A stretch of 64,000 nt of DNA from Ichthyocystis sparus (lineage in GTDB: Bacteria > Pseudomonadota > Gammaproteobacteria > Burkholderiales > 2013Ark19i). Each line of letters begins with the position of its first letter. The first letter of the stretch is position 1. The stretch lies in assembly GCF_900078755.1 (NCBI RefSeq), contig NZ_FKIH01000004.1, one strand, 5' to 3'. A program made the position numbers and the translations under genes. The notes below the pieces were generated by a model, which saw only the letters and a list, made by a program, of their open reading frames with translations, made no database searches and was not told the DNA's origin. Shown here one piece after another: positions 17,470 through 25,996 of this stretch.

Positions 17470-20400
17470 TCAGTACTTTATGCTGTAAGGCGTTTCCGAT
17501 GAGGCAAGTAGTTGTTGGCATGATTCTAAAAGTTCATTAGAAATTTTTATCTTCCATTTTGATCCGGTTCTTACATGACAGGAAACGTTATTTTTTACAT
17601 AATGGAAAATTACTGATACTCTGTGCCCAGGGTTTGCATGGGTCTTAATTATTTTGCAGATTTCAACGATTGGTGATGACGGGCTTACGTTTAAAACTAG
17701 TTGGGATGCCCTTTCCTCTCTTATTTGTTCTATGGATAGTATGCGGTTTGCTACAAATTTGTTTGTTTTGCGATAGTGGTCTAAAATTGTTCTTCCTTCG
17801 AAGAACAGGATATTGTCAATCTTCAAGATGTGCCTATTTTTTTCAAAATTATCAGAGAATACAGTAACTTCTATTTCTACTGTGCCGTCCGTTATTAACG
17901 CGAAATATGCTTTTCCGACCCTTCTTATTTTGCTTACTATGCCGCTTATCAATATGTTGCTGTTATCCGTATGCTTACTTAGTACTTCGTTCAGAGACAA
18001 TTTAGTAATTTGACGTGACTCTTCCGAAAATGCCTCGAACGGATGAGAACTTAGGAAAAATCCTATAGCATTTTTTTCTTCCGACAGTTTTTTTAGTAGA
18101 GGCCACTTTGGTGCAGTATCTTGAGATTTTTCCCTACCCTCGCTTTCATGCATGTGGTGATCAATGTCGAATAGTATAATTTGGTTGGTTCCTGAATTTT
18201 TTTGTATGGCCTGTTGCACAGCGTCCTTTATATCTTCGAATATCTTTCTTCTATTGTAATCTAGGGAGTCAAATGCACCACCTTTTACAAGGAATTCTAT
18301 GCTCCTTCTGTTAATGATGTCTGTATCAATGCGGTTGCAGAAGTCAGAGAAACTAGAAAATTTTCCTAAGCGCCTCTTGTTCACTATTTCTAGAGCTACG
18401 TTTTGTCCTACACATTTTATGGCCCCTAGTCCGTAAGAGATAGTTTTTTTGTCTATGGATACAAACCTGTAATCTGATTGATTAATGTCTGGTGAATTAA
18501 CATTTATGCCATTATTTATGGAATCGTCATACAGTATTTTTATTTTGTCAGTATTGTCCATATCAAGAGAGAGTGATGCAGCCATGAAGCAAGATGTATA
18601 ATGTCTCTTTAACCAAGCAGTTTGATATGCAATAACAGCGTATGCAGCTGAATGTGATTTATTAAACCCATATTCTGCAAATTTTTCCATCAGATTAAAT
18701 AAGTGAATGGACAACTGCTGGTCATAGTTATTTTTTTGGGCTCCGGATATGAAAATTTCACGATGTTTGGCCATTTCATCAGTTTTTTTCTTTCCCATAG
18801 CTCGTCTTAATAAATCAGCACCACCCAGAGAGTACCCAGCTATGATGCGTGATATCAACATAACTTGTTCTTGATATACAATAATTCCATAAGTTGGCTT
18901 TAGTACAGGTTCTAAGCTGGGGTGGTAATAATTTACAGTTGCTTTTTCATGCTTCCTGTTTATGAAATCATCTACCATGCCGGAGCCAAGGGGCCCCGGT
19001 CTGTATAACGCCAAAACGGCTATGATGTCCTCGAAGTTGTTGGGGCGCAGTTTTTTCAGGAGTTCCTTCATTCCGCGTGATTCTAGCTGGAATATGCCTG
19101 TTGTGTTTCCATCGCATAGCAAGTTGTAAGTTTCTTGGTCGTCGAATTTTATTTTTCTAATATCAAAGCTTTTTTGGTCTGGATATGACGATTTGATGGA
19201 TTCTTCAGTCCAGTTTATGATGGTTAGCGTTTTTAATCCCAGAAAATCAAACTTTACTAACCCAACTTCCTCTACATCGTCTTTGTCGTACTGACTGAGC
19301 ATATCGTGTGAGTTGTCAGGCTTGAATAGAGGACAAAAATTAACCAACCTGTCTGGTGCAATAAGAACTCCCCCTGCATGTGTGCTGACGTTTCTTACGA
19401 TTCCTTCGAGCTCTTTGGCAAGAGAGATGCATTGTCGGACATCCTCCTCATTTTCTATCCTATTTTTGAGCGATGGCTCCATTTCACATGCTACATCTAT
19501 AGTGATGTTTTTTCCTGGTTCGAATGGTATTAGTTTTGCTATTCCATCAACAAATGTATATGGTAGATTCAAGACGCGCCCGATGTCTCGTATAGCAGCT
19601 TTAGCGGCCATGGTTCCGAAGGTTGCTATTTGTGACACAGCATCGCTACCATATTTATTTTTTACATAATCGATTACTTGTTGGCGTTTTTCTTGACAAA
19701 AATCGATATCAAAATCAGGCATGCTAATGCGTTCTGGATTTAGGAATCTCTCAAAAAGTAGATTGTATTCAATTGGATCCAGCTCGGTTATTCCTAGGTA
19801 GTATGCAACTATTGATCCCGCTCCGGATCCTCTGCCGGGACCGACAGGAACGTCGTTATTTTTAGCCCAATTAATGAAGTCCTGAACAATTAAAAAGTAT
19901 CCAGCAAATCCCATTTTATTTATTATGTGCAGCTCATCTGCTAGTCGTTGTTGGTAAATATGCTTTTTTTCTTTTGGTAGCAGGGCAATTATTGGCTTCG
20001 ATTTATCATTAACTAGTTGTTCTAGGTACTCTGTTAGTGATAGGTCGTTTGGTAGAGGGAAATCTGGCAACTTGGGGACGCCAAGCTCAATTTCTATGTT
20101 GCATTGTTTTGCTATTTCTACTGTGTTTGTTAGAGCGTCTTTGTACAAGCTAAAAATATTGCCGGCTTCTTCCTGAGATATAAGATATTGCGCAGGCTTG
20201 AATTCTTTGGGGCGGTTTGGGTGATTAAGTGTCCATCCGCTGGCTATACATACCCTCGCCTCGTGCGCGTCAAAGTCGCTCTTTTTTACGAATTGTACAG
20301 GATGTGTTGCAACCAGGGCTGTTTTTGTTGTTTGTCCAAGTTTTGCAGTGGCGCTTAGCAGATCTTCATGCCTAGGATCATACCTTTGTATTTCTAAATA

Positions 20401-20916
20401 GAAACGATTCTCGAAAACATCTTTCCAATGTTCTAAGGTTGCTATGGCACTTTTTTGATCATGTCGCAAAAGAAGCCTGCCTATTTCCCCCTTGTCGTAC
20501 CCAGAAAGAGCTATGAGGTCTCGACATTTTTCCTTTGTAAACCAATTAGCATCCACCACAATCTCAGCGTCGCCCTCTTTTTTGTGGTACGCTGATGACA
20601 AAAGCTCGCATATCTTTAGATATCCGTCTTTATTTTTGCACAGTATGAGGAGTCTAGATCCCTGGCTGTCGTTTAATCCTGTGGTGAGGATATCTACCCC
20701 CAATATAGGCTTTACTCCCTGGGTTAATGCCTCCTTGTAGAACTTGATGAATCCAAACAGATTGCTTCTGTCGGTTAGCGCTATGGCAGGCATTTTCCGG
20801 TCGGCAGCGTGTTCTATCAACTGCTTCACTCTTATTATGCTGTCCGTAATCGAGTATTCGGAGTGTACACGTAAGTGGATGAATGAGCAGGTGGAGGATG
20901 TATTTTTCTCGTTCAT
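17470..20916 (-). CDS. dnaE: DNA polymerase III alpha subunit
   Basis: 1148 residues, typical for proteobacterial DnaE. It is the replicative polymerase. The N-terminal PHP domain opens FIHLRVHSEYSITDS (about 13-27). Palm catalytic aspartates are in PDFDIDF (about residue 395-401), and the third is in VKFDFLG (about 550). An HhH region near GLGAIKCVG and an OB fold (about 985-1065) follow. ATG 20916 begins the protein (MNEKNTSS). It is divergent from rplC across 224 bp and is followed by fumA in the same direction. Confidence 0.97.
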   Translation of the reverse strand: MNEKNTSSTCSFIHLRVHSEYSITDSIIRVKQLIEHAADRKMPAIALTDRSNLFGFIKFYKEALTQGVKPILGVDILTTGLNDSQGSRLLILCKNKDGYLKICELLSSAYHKKEGDAEIVVDANWFTKEKCRDLIALSGYDKGEIGRLLLRHDQKSAIATLEHWKDVFENRFYLEIQRYDPRHEDLLSATAKLGQTTKTALVATHPVQFVKKSDFDAHEARVCIASGWTLNHPNRPKEFKPAQYLISQEEAGNIFSLYKDALTNTVEIAKQCNIEIELGVPKLPDFPLPNDLSLTEYLEQLVNDKSKPIIALLPKEKKHIYQQRLADELHIINKMGFAGYFLIVQDFINWAKNNDVPVGPGRGSGAGSIVAYYLGITELDPIEYNLLFERFLNPERISMPDFDIDFCQEKRQQVIDYVKNKYGSDAVSQIATFGTMAAKAAIRDIGRVLNLPYTFVDGIAKLIPFEPGKNITIDVACEMEPSLKNRIENEEDVRQCISLAKELEGIVRNVSTHAGGVLIAPDRLVNFCPLFKPDNSHDMLSQYDKDDVEEVGLVKFDFLGLKTLTIINWTEESIKSSYPDQKSFDIRKIKFDDQETYNLLCDGNTTGIFQLESRGMKELLKKLRPNNFEDIIAVLALYRPGPLGSGMVDDFINRKHEKATVNYYHPSLEPVLKPTYGIIVYQEQVMLISRIIAGYSLGGADLLRRAMGKKKTDEMAKHREIFISGAQKNNYDQQLSIHLFNLMEKFAEYGFNKSHSAAYAVIAYQTAWLKRHYTSCFMAASLSLDMDNTDKIKILYDDSINNGINVNSPDINQSDYRFVSIDKKTISYGLGAIKCVGQNVALEIVNKRRLGKFSSFSDFCNRIDTDIINRRSIEFLVKGGAFDSLDYNRRKIFEDIKDAVQQAIQKNSGTNQIILFDIDHHMHESEGREKSQDTAPKWPLLKKLSEEKNAIGFFLSSHPFEAFSEESRQITKLSLNEVLSKHTDNSNILISGIVSKIRRVGKAYFALITDGTVEIEVTVFSDNFEKNRHILKIDNILFFEGRTILDHYRKTNKFVANRILSIEQIREERASQLVLNVSPSSPIVEICKIIKTHANPGHRVSVIFHYVKNNVSCHVRTGSKWKIKISNELLESCQQLLASSETPYSIKY

Positions 20917-21012
20917 GGTGCCAGCTTAACGATAATATTTTACAGTAACTAACCGGTGACGATATCGCGATTTGCGTTTTTTTGACAAGTCTTAGTTGTC
21001 CATTACGAATGC

Positions 21013-21052
21013 TTCAAAACTATTTTATTTTTTTTAATAAAATAGTTTTGAA
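21013..21052. repeat. 17-bp perfect inverted repeat with T6 loop upstream of rplC
   Basis: Left arm TTCAAAACTATTTTATT (21013-21029), loop TTTTTT (21030-21035), right arm AATAAAATAGTTTTGAA (21036-21052). All 17 pairs match. Only two or three pairs are G-C and there is no following T tract, so it is not a standard terminator. The right arm overlaps the -35 of the rplC promoter. Confidence 0.9.
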
Positions 21053-21075
21053 ATCTCTGGTCTTTAATCTATAAT
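21048..21075 (+). promoter_or_regulatory. Promoter of the rplC-rplQ ribosomal cluster
   Basis: -35 TTGAAA (21048-21053), 16-bp spacer, -10 TATAAT (21070-21075). Transcription would begin near 21082, leaving a leader of about 60 nt before the rplC ATG. This promoter is needed because rplC no longer follows rpsJ. Confidence 0.7.
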
Positions 21076-21140
21076 CGTGCACTCTTGTTTTTGGAATTTT
21101 ACCTCTCGGCCAATCGTAGTCGGATTTTGGGGGTGGTTAA

Positions 21141-21776
21141 ATGAGGGTCGGTTTTTTGATGGGCCGCAAAGTTGGTATGCTTCGGGTGTTTAGGGACACC
21201 GGGGAAGCCGTGGCGGTTACTGTTATTGATGTCTCGCATAACAGAGTCGTGTCTGTTAAGAATCGCGTTTCTAGTGGCTATTCTGCCGTTCAGATATGCT
21301 TTGGCAAAGCTAGGATGGATCGGTTAAACAAGTCAGTTCGTGGCTTCTATGCTAAAGCTGGTGTTGAGCCGGGTATAAAGCTTAAAGAGTTTCGTATACC
21401 TGAGGATCAAGAATCTAGTTATAGGCCAGGGGATGCTTTGGGGGTGGATGTATTCGATGTTGGTTCCTTGTTGAGTGTTTCTGGTGTTACCAGAGGCCAT
21501 GGGTTTACCGGTGCTATAAAAAGGCATAATTTTTCCTCTGGTTCGAGGTCTCACGGTAATTCTGTTTCCCATAACAAACCTGGTTCAACTGGCATGTGCC
21601 AAGATCCTGGACGTGTTTTCCCTGGCAAGAAGATGCCAGGACATATGGGTTTTGTTAGGAGGACAGTTAGAAATCTTCTTTTGTTCGATGTGGATGGCGA
21701 TCGCAATTTATTGCTTGTTGGTGGAGCAATTCCAGGCTCTAGAGGTGGTCTGGTGTGTATTCGGTCTGGTGTGTGA
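21141..21776 (+). CDS. rplC: 50S ribosomal protein L3
   Basis: 211 residues. L3 binds near the 3' end of 23S rRNA and reaches the peptidyl-transferase centre. Signature sequence is present: GVTRGHGFTGAIKRHNF, HGNSVSHNKPGSTG and DPGRVFPGKKMPGHMG, including the Gln/Asp region that PrmB methylates in enterics (here the residue context is CQDPG). ATG 21141 follows GGGGGTGG (21128-21135). It now heads the S10-type operon, because rpsJ is elsewhere. Confidence 0.97.
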   Translation: MRVGFLMGRKVGMLRVFRDTGEAVAVTVIDVSHNRVVSVKNRVSSGYSAVQICFGKARMDRLNKSVRGFYAKAGVEPGIKLKEFRIPEDQESSYRPGDALGVDVFDVGSLLSVSGVTRGHGFTGAIKRHNFSSGSRSHGNSVSHNKPGSTGMCQDPGRVFPGKKMPGHMGFVRRTVRNLLLFDVDGDRNLLLVGGAIPGSRGGLVCIRSGV

Positions 21777-21796
21777 TCTTCAAAAGGGGATTGGGT

Positions 21797-22432
21797 GTGG
21801 AATGCGATTTGTTGGATCAGAGTGGTCAGAAAATTTCTAAGATTACCTTGTCTGATGCCGTTTTTGCTAGAGAGTATAATGAATCTCTTGTTCATCAGAT
21901 TATAGTTTCTTGTTTGGCTAACTCAAGGATTGGTTCTAGGGCACAAAAAAATCGGGCTGCTGTTTCCTATTCTACCCGTAAGCCTTGGAAGCAAAAGGGT
22001 ACTGGTCGTGCTCGTGCCGGTATGAGATCATCTCCTTTGTGGCGTGGTGGTGGTAGAGCGTTTCCTTCGTCTCCTTCTGAGAATTTTCATCAGAAAATTA
22101 ACAAGAAGATGTACAGGGCTGCGGTTAGTTGTGTGTATTCGCAGTTGATTCGCGAAGGTCGTGTGACTTTTGTGGACAGGATAGATATTTCAGTTCCGAA
22201 GACAAAGGAATTTCTGAAGGTTGTTTCTGCCTTGGGATTTTCTAGTAATGGCGGTTCGCGGCTTCTTATTATTACCGCCGGCTATGACGAAAATCTTGAT
22301 CTTTCTTCTCGTAATATTTGGTATTGTGATGTTCTTGATTCAGTGCTTGTTGATCCTGTAACGCTTGTTAATAGTGCAAATGTTTTGGTTACTGTGTCTG
22401 CCCTAAAGGTGCTAGAAGGGAGCTTGACATGA
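21797..22432 (+). CDS. rplD: 50S ribosomal protein L4
   Basis: 211 residues from GTG 21797 (MECDLLDQSGQK). This start is chosen for its AAAAGGGGA ribosome-binding site (21782-21790); an upstream in-frame ATG at 21755 lies inside rplC. The internal loop KPWKQKGTGRARAGMRSSPLWRGGG (cut here) reaches the exit tunnel wall. In enterics L4 also represses the S10 operon through a leader hairpin beside rpsJ; that leader context is lost here. The stop overlaps the rplW start as ATGA. Confidence 0.96.
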   Translation: MECDLLDQSGQKISKITLSDAVFAREYNESLVHQIIVSCLANSRIGSRAQKNRAAVSYSTRKPWKQKGTGRARAGMRSSPLWRGGGRAFPSSPSENFHQKINKKMYRAAVSCVYSQLIREGRVTFVDRIDISVPKTKEFLKVVSALGFSSNGGSRLLIITAGYDENLDLSSRNIWYCDVLDSVLVDPVTLVNSANVLVTVSALKVLEGSLT

Positions 22433-22743
22433 GTAGTTTTCAGCCGTTCTTCTTGGATGCGTTTAAGGGATTTGTTGTTTCTGAAAAAGGTAGTATTTGT
22501 TCCTCTCGTTTTCAGGTTGTTGTTAAAGTTGGCGTTGGCCTGAATAAGCCCCAAATAAAGGAATTTTTTGAGTCTGCGTTTGATGTTTCCGTTGATCGTG
22601 TTACTACTGTTAACGTGTTAGGTAAGAAGAAGCGCTTTGGTCGCTTTTACGGTAAGAGATCCGATTGGAAGAAGGCTTATATTTCTATTAAGGATGATGA
22701 GAGGGGTAGGGATTTTATGGAGAGAAATGATGGCACTTCTTAA
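22429..22743 (+). CDS. rplW: 50S ribosomal protein L23
   Basis: 104 residues. L23 lies at the tunnel exit and is the docking site for trigger factor and SRP. Conserved features are VVSEKGSI, the NKPQIKEFFESAFDV helix and the VNVLGKKKRFGRFYGKR segment. ATG 22429 overlaps the rplD stop codon; its own end overlaps rplB by 14 bp. Confidence 0.95.
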   Translation: MSSFQPFFLDAFKGFVVSEKGSICSSRFQVVVKVGVGLNKPQIKEFFESAFDVSVDRVTTVNVLGKKKRFGRFYGKRSDWKKAYISIKDDERGRDFMERNDGTS

Positions 22744-23551
22744 GGTCAAGCCTACTTCTCCAGGTAGGCGCTCTTTGGTGAAGGTGGTTTGTGATCATTT
22801 GCACAAAGGTAGGCCTTACTCTCCGCTAGTTTCTGCTTCTTATCGTTCTTTTGGACGGGATTGTTGTGGTCGTATTACTGTTCGTCATAAGGGTGGTGGC
22901 CACAAGAGGTTGTACAGAATTATAGATTTCAAGAGGAATAAGGATGGTATTCCTGCTAAGGTCGAGAGAATTGAATATGACCCAAATCGCACTGCTCATA
23001 TTGCTTTGCTGTGTTACTCTGACGGAGAGAGAAGGTACATAATAGCTCCTCGCGGTTTGAAGGTAGATGGTGTTGTTGAGAGCGGACCTTTTGCTTCCAT
23101 AAGGGTTGGTAATTCGTTGCCTATACGTAATATTCCTGTAGGTACAGTTTTGCATTGTTTGGAAATGTTACCAGGAAAGGGAGCTCAGATTGCTCGGTCT
23201 GCTGGTTCCTCCGTAGTCTTGTTGGCTAAGGAAGCATCTTATGCACAGATTCGACTGCGTTCTGGTGAGGTTAGAAGAGTTCATGTCGAGTGTCGTGCTG
23301 TTGTAGGTGAGGTTAGCAATGAGGAGAATTCTCTTCGTTCTATTGGAAAGGCCGGTGCTAACAGGTGGAGGGGCATACGTCCCACTGTTCGTGGTGTAGC
23401 CATGAATCCGGTTGATCATCCTCATGGTGGTGGTGAGGGTAGGACAGGTGAGGGTGGTGAGCCCACCAGTCCCTGGGGAAAACCTACTAAGGGCTATAGG
23501 ACTAGGTCTAATAAACGTACCCAGCCTATGATTGTTTCTAGAAGAAAGTGA
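22730..23551 (+). CDS. rplB: 50S ribosomal protein L2
   Basis: 273 residues from ATG 22730 (MALLKVKPTSPGRRS), the conserved start; GAGAG upstream (22719-22723) can act as ribosome-binding site. L2 is essential for subunit association and peptidyl transfer. The C-terminal NPVDHPHGGGEGRTG motif includes the conserved His, followed by SPWGKPTKGYRTR. Confidence 0.97.
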   Translation: MALLKVKPTSPGRRSLVKVVCDHLHKGRPYSPLVSASYRSFGRDCCGRITVRHKGGGHKRLYRIIDFKRNKDGIPAKVERIEYDPNRTAHIALLCYSDGERRYIIAPRGLKVDGVVESGPFASIRVGNSLPIRNIPVGTVLHCLEMLPGKGAQIARSAGSSVVLLAKEASYAQIRLRSGEVRRVHVECRAVVGEVSNEENSLRSIGKAGANRWRGIRPTVRGVAMNPVDHPHGGGEGRTGEGGEPTSPWGKPTKGYRTRSNKRTQPMIVSRRK

Positions 23552-23573
23552 TAGTTGAATTTAAGGTGACGGG

Positions 23574-23855
23574 ATGAGTCGTTCTCTCAAGAAGGGTCCT
23601 TTTGTTTGTGCTAGTTTGCTGAAGAAGGCTGTTACGGCTGCTTCTCAGCGTGATAAACGTCCGATAAAGACATGGTCTAGGTCATCTACCATAGTTCCTG
23701 ATTTTGTCGGCCTTATTATTGCTGTGCATAACGGAAAGCAGCATGTTCCTGTTTTTGTTTCTGAGAATATGGTTGGGCACAAGCTTGGTGAATTTGCTGC
23801 AACTAGGGTGTTTAAAGGACATCCTGGTGGTAAGAAAATTGTGACAAAGAGGTAG
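23574..23855 (+). CDS. rpsS: 30S ribosomal protein S19
   Basis: 93 residues. S19 is in the 30S head near the decoding A site and intersubunit bridges. It begins MSRSLKKGPFVCASLLKK, has the TWSRSSTIVPDFVG core and HNGKQHVPVFV, and ends GKKIVTKR. It follows rplB after 22 bp; the upstream AAGGTGACGGG provides the ribosome-binding site. Confidence 0.97.
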   Translation: MSRSLKKGPFVCASLLKKAVTAASQRDKRPIKTWSRSSTIVPDFVGLIIAVHNGKQHVPVFVSENMVGHKLGEFAATRVFKGHPGGKKIVTKR

Positions 23856-23892
23856 AGATAGAGTTTGTTTTTCGTAGTTGAAGGGGGGTTTT

Positions 23893-24243
23893 ATGCAGGT
23901 AAGGGCTGTTCTAAAGGGGGTTCGTCTTTCTCCTCAGAAGGGTCGTTTGGTCGCTGATACTGTACGTGGCTTTCCTGTCGTTGCTGCCTTGAAGTCTCTG
24001 GATTTTTGTTCTCGCCGTAAAGCTGCGCAGATTATAAAGTCAGTTGTTTTTTCGGCTGCATCTAATGCTGAGCATAACCAGGGAGTGGATCTTGAAGATT
24101 TGTGGATTACCAAGATTTTTATTGAGAAGGGTCCTGTTCTTAGGCGTTTTGCTGCTAGGGCTCGTGGTCGCGGTGCCAGAATTTTGAAGCCTACATCTCA
24201 TGTATATGTTTCTGTTGGCACTGTTGTCGATTTAAAGGATTAG
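23893..24243 (+). CDS. rplV: 50S ribosomal protein L22
   Basis: 116 residues from ATG 23893 (MQVRAVLKGVRLSPQKG). The AAGGGGGG (23881-23888) Shine-Dalgarno supports this over an upstream in-frame start at 23878. L22 lines the peptide exit tunnel. The extended beta-hairpin region GPVLRRFAARARGRGARI is intact, so no macrolide-resistance-type deletion is visible. Confidence 0.96.
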   Translation: MQVRAVLKGVRLSPQKGRLVADTVRGFPVVAALKSLDFCSRRKAAQIIKSVVFSAASNAEHNQGVDLEDLWITKIFIEKGPVLRRFAARARGRGARILKPTSHVYVSVGTVVDLKD

Positions 24244-24253
24244 GGGAGCATTG

Positions 24254-25021
24254 ATGGGTCAGAAAGTTAATCCTATTGGTTTTCGGTTGCCGATTACTAA
24301 GGATTGGAGTTCTCGTTGGTATGCGCGCGGTTCCTCCTTTGCTAAGATGTTGGCTGAGGATGTGATGGTTCGTAAGTACCTGAAGAAGTTTGTTTCTGCC
24401 TCTATCGGTGAAGTGTTGATTGAGCGACCCGCTAAGAGTGCTCGTATTACACTTTTTTCTGCTCGTCCCGGAGTTATTATTGGCAAGAAAGGTGATGGGC
24501 TGGAGAGGATTCGCTCTGATGTTCAGTCCATTTTGGGTGTGCCTGTATGTGTGAACGTTGAAGAGGTTAGGAAACCAGAATTGGAAGCTCAGATTGTTTC
24601 TGATTCTTTGGCGCAACAGCTGGAAAAGAGGGTGATGTTTCGTCGCGCTATGAAGAGATGTATTCAGAATGCTATGAGATTGGGTGCCGAGGGTATAAAG
24701 ATAGAGGCTTCTGGCCGGTTAAATGGTATTGATATAGCTCGTTCTGAGTGGTACCGTGAGGGCAGAGTGCCACTACACAGGCTTCGTGCTGATATAGGGT
24801 ACGGTTTCAGCGAGGCTAAGACTACTTACGGTGCGGTGGGGTTAAAGGTCTGGATTTTTAAGGGGGATAGGGTTGCTAAGGCTTCTCCTGGTGGTTTTTC
24901 ATCTGATCAGCCTGCCTCCGGAAATGGTTCTTCTGCTTTTCCGTCTCATAATCGGACAGCCCCTGATGGTCAGCGCAAAAGGTCGCGCGAAGGCTCTAAG
25001 AGATCTTCTGGGTCTAGTTAG
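24254..25021 (+). CDS. rpsC: 30S ribosomal protein S3
   Basis: 255 residues from ATG 24254 (MGQKVNPIGFRL). S3 lies at the mRNA entry tunnel. The KH motif PGVIIGKKGDGLERIR is at about residues 75-90, and the C-terminal RNA-binding part is standard to about residue 215. A Ser/Arg/Gly-rich tail of about 40 residues follows; long tails are common in betaproteobacterial S3, though this one is notably serine-rich. Confidence 0.96.
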   Translation: MGQKVNPIGFRLPITKDWSSRWYARGSSFAKMLAEDVMVRKYLKKFVSASIGEVLIERPAKSARITLFSARPGVIIGKKGDGLERIRSDVQSILGVPVCVNVEEVRKPELEAQIVSDSLAQQLEKRVMFRRAMKRCIQNAMRLGAEGIKIEASGRLNGIDIARSEWYREGRVPLHRLRADIGYGFSEAKTTYGAVGLKVWIFKGDRVAKASPGGFSSDQPASGNGSSAFPSHNRTAPDGQRKRSREGSKRSSGSS

Positions 25022-25057
25022 AGCTTTATCTCTTAATTGTTTGGGTGGGTAGTTTTT

Positions 25058-25483
25058 ATGTTGCAACCGGCAAAAAGAAAGTATCGCAAAGATCATAAGG
25101 GTAGGAATAGAGGTGTGGCTGTACGGGGTAGTTCCGTAGCTTTTGGCGATTTTGGTCTGAAGGTTACGGGTTTGTCTCGGATTACTGCTCGTCAGATTGA
25201 ATCTGCGCGTCGCGCCATGACCCGCCACATTAAGCGGGGTGGTCGTATCTGGGTTCGTATTTTTCCAGATAAGCCGATATCTTCTAAGCCTGCAGAGGTT
25301 CGTATGGGTAATGGAAAGGGTAACCCTGAGTTTTATGTGGCTGAGGTTCAGCCTGGGAGGGTTATTTACGAAATGGATGGAGTTAGTGAAAAGTTGGCAC
25401 GCGAGGCTTTTTCTTTGGCTGCCTCTAAGTTACCGGTTAGGACAGTTTTTGTTACAAGAAGGGGCATGGTTAGTGAAAGCTAG
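25058..25483 (+). CDS. rplP: 50S ribosomal protein L16
   Basis: 141 residues from ATG 25058 (MLQPAKRKYRKDHKGRNRG). L16 organises the A-tRNA site and is close to the binding site of several antibiotics. The conserved RQIESARRAMTRHIKRGG and RMGNGKGNPEFYVAEV segments are present. The stop overlaps the rpmC start by 11 bp. The ribosome-binding site is weak (GGGTGGG, about 25044-25050). Confidence 0.96.
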   Translation: MLQPAKRKYRKDHKGRNRGVAVRGSSVAFGDFGLKVTGLSRITARQIESARRAMTRHIKRGGRIWVRIFPDKPISSKPAEVRMGNGKGNPEFYVAEVQPGRVIYEMDGVSEKLAREAFSLAASKLPVRTVFVTRRGMVSES

Positions 25484-25670
25484 TGAATTGCGTGAGAAGA
25501 CAGTTGATGATTTGCGGAAGGAATTGGATTCCCTGTGTAGCCTTATTTTGTCTTTGAGGATTAAGAAGGGTGTTGGTTCTGCTTCTTCTAGTTCCCTTGA
25601 TGTGTTAACCGTAAGAAGAGATATTGCTCGTGTGAAATTGGTTTTGTCTGAAAAGGGCGTTTTCGTTTAG
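25473..25670 (+). CDS. rpmC: 50S ribosomal protein L29
   Basis: 65 residues from GTG 25473 (MKASELREKTVDDLRKEL), inside the end of rplP. The AAGAAGGGG (25457-25464) stretch fits as ribosome-binding site. L29 is a two-helix protein at the tunnel exit that contacts L23. The second helix (LTVRRDIARVKLVLSEK) is standard. Confidence 0.93.
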   Translation: MKASELREKTVDDLRKELDSLCSLILSLRIKKGVGSASSSSLDVLTVRRDIARVKLVLSEKGVFV

Positions 25671-25690
25671 GTTTGGGGGTGGTTGTGTCA

Positions 25691-25960
25691 ATGGAAAGAG
25701 TTTCTGTTTCTTCTTCTGCTCGTTCTTTGGTGGGGCGGGTTGTTAGTGACAAGATGATGAAGACGGTTGTTGTTTTGGTGGAACGTCGTGTTCGTCACGC
25801 TGTTTACGGAAAGATCGTTGCTCGTTCCAAGAAATATCATGCCAGGAATAGCGATCTTTCTGCGAAGGAAGGTGATATCGTTGAGATTTCTGAATGTCGT
25901 CCCATTGCGAAGACAGTTTCGTGGCGCGTTACTCGCTTGCTGGATAAAGCAAGGCGGTAG
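25691..25960 (+). CDS. rpsQ: 30S ribosomal protein S17
   Basis: 89 residues from ATG 25691; GTG 25685 is an equally possible start two codons upstream, with GGGGGTGG at 25675-25682. S17 is an OB-fold primary 16S rRNA binder. Family sequence: LVGRVVSDKMMKTVVVLVERR, KKYHARNSDLSAKEGDIVEI and ECRPIAKTVSWRV (each cut to short pieces). It ends the S10-type operon. Confidence 0.95.
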   Translation: MERVSVSSSARSLVGRVVSDKMMKTVVVLVERRVRHAVYGKIVARSKKYHARNSDLSAKEGDIVEISECRPIAKTVSWRVTRLLDKARR

Positions 25961-25996
25961 TTTTGTGCTGTTGTTGTGCGATTTTGGGGGTTCTTT

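Larger units (their letters stand above)
20917..21140. other. Divergent intergenic region dnaE/rplC
   Basis: This 224-bp spacer has two notable elements listed separately: a 17-bp perfect inverted repeat (21013-21052) and a strong rplC promoter (21048-21075). A TTGACA also occurs at 20982-20987 without a good -10 downstream. On the minus strand TAAAAT and TATTAT near 20930-20945 could serve dnaE, but no clear -35 accompanies them. Confidence 0.5.

Noticed and set aside
20982..21000. GACAA...TTGTC dyad near a TTGACA as promoter or terminator
   Set aside because: No good -10 lies 16-18 bp downstream, and the adjacent T run is on the wrong side of the dyad for termination of either neighbour.
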